Notes under the pieces: generated by a model
What the model was told of the DNA's origin: nothing
Databases searched by the model: none
What the model saw: the letters and a program-made list of their open reading frames with translations, nothing else
DNA from: Pseudomonas anguilliseptica
GTDB taxonomy: Bacteria; Pseudomonadota; Gammaproteobacteria; Pseudomonadales; Pseudomonadaceae
Reading direction: 5' to 3'
DNA length: 48,516 bases
NCBI RefSeq assembly: GCF_021375795.1
Contig: NZ_JAEIOI010000003.1
Span: 603,403-651,918 of the forward strand
Part shown: in pieces, positions 45,083 through 48,516 of the stretch
Layout: each line of letters begins with the position of its first letter
Numbering within the stretch: the first letter of the stretch is position 1
Position numbers and translations under genes: made by a program

Positions 45083-45639
45083 ATTTTTAGCCCTGAAACC
45101 GCATAAATAAATACAAGCATCAGCAGACTCAGCAACGCCAAATTTACAACAGCAATTCGGCTCGCTACTGATATTTTTTTTATCTTGTCGCTTGTTATAA
45201 CTGCAACCTCGTGCACTTGACGCGACAAATCAGACTCAAGCTCTTGAAAAGTAATATCCTTAATTTTCTCTATGTATTTTTCAGCTGTAAAATTCTCCGC
45301 CACTGAGTCAAAGAAAAATACTGAAGGATCTCCTCTACCAGCCGTACTGCTACTAGAAAGATTCGGCCATATACTTTTCACAACCCAATATATACTTAGC
45401 AAAGATGCCAGACCAACGGCCATCAAATTTATTAGCAGAAAAAATTTATAAAAACCATTAACAGCCGAAATAATCTCGTTAGACTTTAATATAACACCAG
45501 CAAAAATAGCACTATTAAAAGTGGCCAAAAGTCCACTCTTAAAATTTACCGTTGATATATAACCATCAAATCTCTTTAAACTATCCCACAAAGCACTTAT
45601 TTTAATTTTTTGATAATCACTAGGCTTGTACTCTTCCAT
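45070..45639 (-). CDS. pycTM: Pycsar-type membrane effector (PycTM/DUF5706-like)
   Basis: About 189 residues. Three likely helices: about 37-54 (SGLLATFNSAIFAGVI), 66-89 and 161-183. The stretch DLSRQVHEVAVITSDKIKKISVASRIA before the last helix matches the DUF5706/Pycsar effector pattern. In Pycsar, cyclic pyrimidine binding makes the effector permeabilise the inner membrane, killing the infected cell. ATG 45639 is 5 nt after GAGG; ATG 45642 is less well spaced. It overlaps the cyclase gene by 13 nt, so the two are made together. Confidence 0.68.
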   Translation of the reverse strand: MEEYKPSDYQKIKISALWDSLKRFDGYISTVNFKSGLLATFNSAIFAGVILKSNEIISAVNGFYKFFLLINLMAVGLASLLSIYWVVKSIWPNLSSSSTAGRGDPSVFFFDSVAENFTAEKYIEKIKDITFQELESDLSRQVHEVAVITSDKIKKISVASRIAVVNLALLSLLMLVFIYAVSGLKICHG

Positions 45640-45717
45640 CATATCCTCGCGTATTTCAGTCCTTTTCGCCGCCCATCCTTCGGGAGTACCAGCGCCTAGC
45701 TACTTCCTTGGTGATCG

Positions 45718-45987
45718 CTATCCCGCGTTTTGATTGGGCAAGTTTGAATCGGCTTCTTCGTATCCCGGCGATACCTGGCCCTTGGCAGGGTCTACCTCTC
45801 CCCTCCACAGCCAAAGCTCGTATTGAGGAAACACTTTCAGCAGCTCCTCTAGATCCTCAATCCGAGTCTTCACCTTCCGATTGGTCGCCACGGTCTGCCA
45901 CCGCTGACGCTCCTTGATCGTAGTGGCCTCAGCCAGCTTCGTGGCCCCTATGTGTCTCACTAGGGTTCTAAGCCTTTCCTCGATCAT
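45718..45987 (-). CDS. Phage repressor-type DNA-binding protein
   Basis: 89 residues. The N-terminus (IEERLRTLVRHIGATKLAEATTIKERQRWQTVATNRKVKTRIEDLEELLKVFPQYELWLWRG) has the size and helix layout of small HTH repressors found in Pseudomonas prophages. It is divergent from the 46118 gene across an A/T-rich gap with palindromes, the usual lysogeny switch arrangement. It therefore probably represses the rightward phage genes. Confidence 0.6.
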   Translation of the reverse strand: MIEERLRTLVRHIGATKLAEATTIKERQRWQTVATNRKVKTRIEDLEELLKVFPQYELWLWRGEVDPAKGQVSPGYEEADSNLPNQNAG

Positions 45988-46007
45988 TCCAAAAAGCTCT
46001 TATGCGT

Positions 46008-46076
46008 GATGAATAATTTATTGATAAATAATTCATCAAAGGCCATCATGCCTCCGCGCTGATAAATTATTTATTA
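46008..46076. promoter_or_regulatory. Palindromic operator cluster in the phage switch region
   Basis: A 30-bp inverted repeat at 46008-46037 pairs at 13 of 14 positions per arm around a central TG. A related half-copy, GATAAATTATTTATTA, is at 46061-46076. Both lie between the divergent repressor and excisionase-like genes. AT-rich palindromes here fit binding sites for the repressor encoded at 45718. Confidence 0.62.
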
Positions 46077-46117
46077 CACGTTTTGTGTAAAACCACACGA
46101 ATAGTGACGGAACGAGC

Positions 46118-46333
46118 ATGGAACTGGAAGAGCTGGAACCTTCGAAGCTGATAGGCCCGCAACAGGACGTTGAAACCGTCGAATCCTGGGCGGATCGCAA
46201 CGGCCTTACCTACGGCACTGCGCGTGCCTGGGCCATGAAAGGCGTAGTGCCTACTGTAAAGCTCGGCAAGCGTCGCATGGTGAATAGCGCCCTACTCCGC
46301 TCCTGGCTGCTGGAACAGGAGTGGACGGCATGA
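46118..46333 (+). CDS. Excisionase-like winged HTH protein
   Basis: 71 residues. The pattern VETVESWADRNGLTYGTARAWAMKGVVPTVKLGKRRMVNSALLRSWLLEQ is a MerR/Xis-type winged helix. In Pf phages a protein of this kind (XisF) starts the lytic program and excision. It is divergent from the repressor gene and first of the rightward gene string; ends with an ATGA overlap with the next gene. Confidence 0.68.
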   Translation: MELEELEPSKLIGPQQDVETVESWADRNGLTYGTARAWAMKGVVPTVKLGKRRMVNSALLRSWLLEQEWTA

Positions 46334-46530
46334 AAACTCAGTTCATTGTCGAAACCTGCACCTTCCACGGCCCAACTAGACAACGCCGCTGGCATCAGGT
46401 GCACACCGGCCCAAACCGGGCTGACTGTAGGGCTTACATCAAGAACACCGTTATCAGGATGTACGCGCACTGGGACCCTGAGCGCGCTACTGACTTGTTC
46501 CGTGTTCGTGGTGTGAGGGCAACAGCATGA
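46330..46530 (+). CDS. Small hypothetical phage protein
   Basis: 66 residues (MKTQFIVETCTFHGPTRQRRWHQVHTG...DCRAYIKNTVIRMYAHWDPERATDLFRV), soluble, basic. No family recognised. ATG 46330 overlaps the preceding stop and its own stop overlaps the next ATG, so it is translated as part of a coupled string. Confidence 0.62.
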   Translation: MKTQFIVETCTFHGPTRQRRWHQVHTGPNRADCRAYIKNTVIRMYAHWDPERATDLFRVRGVRATA

Positions 46531-46676
46531 AGCCTCCTTTCTATACCCAAGCCGCATTCGCCGCCCTGGCCGGTGTTCCCATTGAGCAGGTCGCGCAATG
46601 GATCAGAAACGGCACCCTCGACAGCGTGAAAGTCGGCAAAACCCGTCTGGTGCTGTTCACGGGGGTGATCCAGTGA
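46527..46676 (+). CDS. Tiny HTH protein, second Xis-like gene
   Basis: 49 residues: MKPPFYTQAAFAALAGVPIEQVAQWIRNGTLDSVKVGKTRLVLFTGVIQ, of which FAALAGVPIEQVAQWIRNG is a helix-turn-helix of the MerR/Xis kind with a KVGKTR wing. Both ends are ATGA/GTGA overlaps with neighbours. The presence of two Xis-like genes within 420 bases is notable. Confidence 0.6.
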   Translation: MKPPFYTQAAFAALAGVPIEQVAQWIRNGTLDSVKVGKTRLVLFTGVIQ

Positions 46677-46831
46677 GCCGCACAGACGCGCAATTCAAGC
46701 TGCGCATGCCTGCTGCACTCCGCGCCCAGGTTGAGCAAGCCGCCAAAGAGGCGCACCGCTCCCTGAATGCTGAAATCGTCTTTCGCCTGGAGGCGAGCTT
46801 TGCCCAGGTAAAGCAGGAGGCTTCCCAGTGA
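46673..46831 (+). CDS. Arc-like ribbon-helix-helix protein
   Basis: 52 residues from GTG 46673 (GTGA overlap with the previous stop). FKLRMPAALRAQVEQAA, then HRSLNAEIVFRLEAS, is the Arc/MetJ-type RHH fold (a strand, two helices). It probably regulates phage promoters. A longer frame starting at 46598 overlaps the previous gene and is not needed. Confidence 0.68.
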   Translation: MSRTDAQFKLRMPAALRAQVEQAAKEAHRSLNAEIVFRLEASFAQVKQEASQ

Positions 46832-46870
46832 TCTACGCCAGCTCCGGTTACCCAGGCGAGGGCATGAGCT

Positions 46871-47206
46871 ATGACGCCATTCAGCTACAGCAACCAGCAG
46901 CACGCCGAGAACTGCGACTGCTCTGTCTGCTGGTCAAAGGCCGAGATGGCCAAGCCCGATCCTTGCCCGTCCACACCCTGCGACCAATGCCGCCCCGCGT
47001 CTGCCCGACCCGTGCGGACGCTGAAAATGCGCCTCGTCGCTGGTGCCTGGACGCCCTTGCTCTCCCAATGGGAAATCACCCCGGCCTTTATCTGCGCGAA
47101 ACACACGCCAAGCGACCGACCACCGAAGTATTGGAGCGTTGTGGAAAACATCGGCAAGCCCGTGCCTTTCGTACCGCTGCACGAACCTTTCGAGCTGACG
47201 GGGTGA
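46871..47206 (+). CDS. Cys-rich hypothetical phage protein
   Basis: 111 residues. The N-terminal part is Cys-rich (ENCDCSVCWSKAEMAKPDPCPSTPCDQC) and suggests one or two zinc sites; the rest is soluble. The overlapping frame starting at GTG 46828 gives a longer but biased translation, so I prefer this one. Function unknown. Confidence 0.52.
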   Translation: MTPFSYSNQQHAENCDCSVCWSKAEMAKPDPCPSTPCDQCRPASARPVRTLKMRLVAGAWTPLLSQWEITPAFICAKHTPSDRPPKYWSVVENIGKPVPFVPLHEPFELTG

Positions 47207-47210
47207 GCGC

Positions 47211-47486
47211 ATGATCGGCTTTGACCCTCTTACTACGTTTGTTCTCTGCCTAGTCCCGATTGTCTGCGTGATTGGTGGCTACTGGCTCGGCCGAATGGCC
47301 AGCACTCCAACAATTGGCAGGACTGATCCACGTTTGGCCTATACACACGCCGAGCGCCTCGGTTTTACCTTCGGCATTGTTGCTGCCTTGGCAATCATTC
47401 AAAGCAAGACAGGCCCACCCAGTAGATCGCCGCCTGTGTCCGGGACTGGTTCACCAGTCGCGGGCGCAGGTGGCGAAACGGGATGA
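47211..47486 (+). CDS. Small membrane protein, phage-associated
   Basis: 91 residues with two hydrophobic helices (about 7-28, LTTFVLCLVPIVCVIGGYWLG; about 48-63, LGFTFGIVAALAII) and a Gly/Pro/Ser-rich tail. Function unknown. It is the last of the regulatory string before the 288-bp gap. Confidence 0.5.
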   Translation: MIGFDPLTTFVLCLVPIVCVIGGYWLGRMASTPTIGRTDPRLAYTHAERLGFTFGIVAALAIIQSKTGPPSRSPPVSGTGSPVAGAGGETG

Positions 47487-47774
47487 CAAGGGCGAGGCCC
47501 TTGGTGTGGCAGTTTTTAATTAACAGAACTAATTAGGGGAAAAGTTGAAAGTGTCATTGCGTCACTATTAATACCATTAAGAATCGTGACTATGACATTT
47601 AACTATCCATGATTTATCGCTGTATTTATCGCGTATAAATAACTCAAGGCAACCCCTTGCAAGCCGCAGCATACAGGGCAGATGAAGAACTTTACCAGTT
47701 CCTCTGCTTGGGACTCTTCGGCCTGCAAAAAGGCAAACCGCGCAATAACGCGCAACTAAGCGAGGAAATAAAAG
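47487..47774. promoter_or_regulatory. AT-rich control region before the structural genes
   Basis: No gene is supported here. The 9-bp word ATTTATCGC occurs twice, 12 bases apart (47612-47620, 47624-47632), immediately before TATAAAT (47634-47640), a likely -10 region with a repeated operator. A second, weaker pair is TTGAAA (47545-47550) and TATTAA (47566-47571), with only 15 bp between. This is the probable promoter for the coat-gene side. Confidence 0.5.
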
Positions 47775-48146
47775 ATGGCACGTTCAACTATGGAAGTTGC
47801 ATTTCTCGGCACCCAAATGACCCAGGTGGAAGACACCAAATACGCCAAGGTCTTCTACGGCGATGAGCCGGACGGCAAGACCGAACACGGCCTGTCCATC
47901 ATCGGCATGGCGATCTCCGAAGACGCCGCCGACGAAGTGTTTAACGCCGGCTCCCAGTTCGAACCCCTGCAACTGGTGCGCATCACTTTTGACGTCGCCC
48001 GTGGCGGTCAAAACAAGGGCAAGAATCTGGCCCTGCACATTGAAGCGGTAGACCCCAAGCCAACCGCCCGCGCTGCCACTCCACAACCTAACGGCCAACA
48101 GCAAGCCAAACCAGCGGCCCAGGCTGCTGACCCGGCCAAGTCCTAA
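47775..48146 (+). CDS. Probable filamentous-phage ssDNA-binding protein
   Basis: 123 residues: a compact beta-rich domain (about 1-95) followed by an Ala/Pro/Gln-rich tail (PQPNGQQQAKPAAQAADPAKS), the layout of ssDNA-binding proteins. The position just before a zinc-knuckle peptide, a one-helix protein and a coat gene matches gene V of inoviruses, which coats the single-stranded genome. AGGAAAT lies before ATG 47775. Assigned by context and layout rather than a strict motif. Confidence 0.6.
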   Translation: MARSTMEVAFLGTQMTQVEDTKYAKVFYGDEPDGKTEHGLSIIGMAISEDAADEVFNAGSQFEPLQLVRITFDVARGGQNKGKNLALHIEAVDPKPTARAATPQPNGQQQAKPAAQAADPAKS

Positions 48147-48169
48147 GCAGGCCGGCTCCCGTGGTGTGG

Positions 48170-48256
48170 ATGTTCTGCAATCACTGCCGCAAGACCTCGC
48201 CGGCTACTAGCTGGCGTGTGATCTGCGCCTGTCCGCACTGCCGGAGCCCCCTGTGA
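48170..48256 (+). CDS. 28-residue zinc-knuckle peptide
   Basis: MFCNHCRKTSPATSWRVICACPHCRSPL: Cys at 3, 6, 19, 21 and 24, giving two CxxC-like pairs that could hold one zinc. The stop overlaps the GTG start of the next gene (GTGA). It starts 24 bases after the ssDNA-binding gene. Confidence 0.62.
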   Translation: MFCNHCRKTSPATSWRVICACPHCRSPL

Positions 48257-48465
48257 ACTTTCTGGCCTGCGAGGGCGAATGGGTGGCCGGCCCAGGTGGT
48301 GAACCCATCTGCGCCGGTCAACTGCTCAACCTCACAAGCGAGGAAATGCAGGGCCTGTATGGCACTGCACTCAGTTGGGATCAGGTCAGCGAGCTGCAGG
48401 GCGAAACCATCGTGCTGTTTGCCCTGGTGTTCGGCTTCCTGGTTCTGAAAAAAGTCCTGAAATAG
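48253..48465 (+). CDS. One-helix membrane protein, probable minor virion protein
   Basis: 70 residues from GTG 48253. The N-terminal half is acidic and soluble (FLACEGEWVAGPGGEPICAGQLLNL...). The C-terminal half is a single membrane helix with a basic end (IVLFALVFGFLVLKKVLK). Small proteins of this shape precede the major coat gene in Pf-like phages. Confidence 0.58.
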   Translation: MNFLACEGEWVAGPGGEPICAGQLLNLTSEEMQGLYGTALSWDQVSELQGETIVLFALVFGFLVLKKVLK

Positions 48466-48478
48466 CGAGGTAACAACC

Positions 48479-48516
48479 ATGAAAAACAAACTGCAAAACC
48501 TGAAACGCTCCCTCGG
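48479..48516 (+). CDS. Probable major coat protein precursor, start only
   Basis: Reads MKNKLQNLKRSL and runs off the window. A GAGG ribosome site lies 8 nt upstream. A short basic N-terminus of this kind fits the signal peptide of an inovirus coat protein. The rest is not visible. Confidence 0.45.
   Translation, partial: MKNKLQNLKRSL

Larger units (their letters stand above)
40689..48516. mobile_element. Integrated filamentous-phage-like element, left part
   Basis: The element begins at the tRNA-Ser fragment and runs past the right edge. The left section is an AT-rich cargo zone (ParDE, three membrane proteins, cyclase/effector pair). Then comes a divergent repressor/excisionase-type switch and a rightward string of tiny, overlapping genes ending in a probable ssDNA-binding protein, a zinc-knuckle peptide, a one-helix membrane protein and the start of a probable coat gene. 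This order resembles Pf-type inovirus prophages. Zot-like, replication and integrase genes are not visible, so the phage type stays an inference. Confidence 0.66.

Noticed and set aside
46828..47214. Alternative frame over the Cys-rich phage gene
   Set aside because: Arg/Pro-biased translation without clear features; the 46871 frame has ordered Cys pairs.
47657..47866. Small plus-strand open frame before the ssDNA-binding gene
   Set aside because: Overlaps the real gene in another frame, has no good ribosome site and lies in the control region.

Overview
The window comes from a Pseudomonas-type gammaproteobacterial chromosome. The core gene order (thrS-infC-rpmI-rplT-pheS-pheT-ihfA-merR-tRNA-Pro, and dusA-tal-rssC-rssB-pilZ-mlaA-...-queF) matches the P. 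aeruginosa PA2737-PA2806 region as I remember it. efp with earP and a tRNA-Ser site adds support: EF-P carries Arg32 in an SGRNSA loop, the substrate of the EarP rhamnosyltransferase. The core genes are GC-rich; the accessory blocks are visibly richer in A and T.

Layout. (1) 1-5.7 kb: a copper-response block. It holds the CopR/CopS two-component system, two cupredoxins of the CopI type, a His/Met-rich periplasmic protein, a DUF2933 membrane protein, and the 5' end of a copper P-type ATPase gene cut off by an IS3-family element that runs off the left edge. (2) 5.7-17.5 kb: a compact island bounded by a perfect 60-bp repeat that duplicates the 3' half of tRNA-Pro(GGG). It has no integrase. It carries a TPR-like protein, a P-loop kinase, a four-gene operon (GRDP-like protein with a Cys/Gly tail, 2-oxoglutarate/Fe(II) oxygenase, methyltransferase, very long UvrA paralogue), a HigBA toxin-antitoxin module seated in the 3' end of an SOS-controlled umuD-like gene, a zinc-ribbon protein, and what look like the two outer ends of a type II CBASS operon. 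(3) 17.4-40.7 kb: core chromosome for translation (tRNA-Pro, tRNA-Val, pheST, rplT, rpmI, infC, thrS, dusA, efp, earP), DNA architecture (ihfA), polyamine oxidation, transaldolase, RpoS-linked partner switching (rssBC), outer-membrane lipid asymmetry (mlaA), queuosine and pyrimidine synthesis (queF, pyrF), and two LysR regulators flanking a TSUP transporter. (4) 40.7 kb to the right edge: the left part of a second element at the 3' end of a tRNA-Ser. It has ParDE, three unknown membrane proteins, a Pycsar-like pair (class III nucleotide cyclase plus membrane effector), a repressor/excisionase-like control region, and a rightward train of tiny overlapping genes ending in a probable ssDNA-binding protein, a membrane virion-type protein and the start of a probable coat protein. 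This layout fits an integrated filamentous (Pf-like) phage.

How the parts work together. The two mobile blocks look like defence/competition cargo at tRNA hotspots: toxin-antitoxin modules, a CBASS relic, a Pycsar-like module carried by a prophage, and the GRDP-oxygenase-methyltransferase-UvrA operon. I know of no described counterpart for that operon. It is the best candidate here for a new system, possibly a modified-peptide pathway or a DNA-protection device. That function is inference; the gene order, overlaps and motifs are what the sequence shows.
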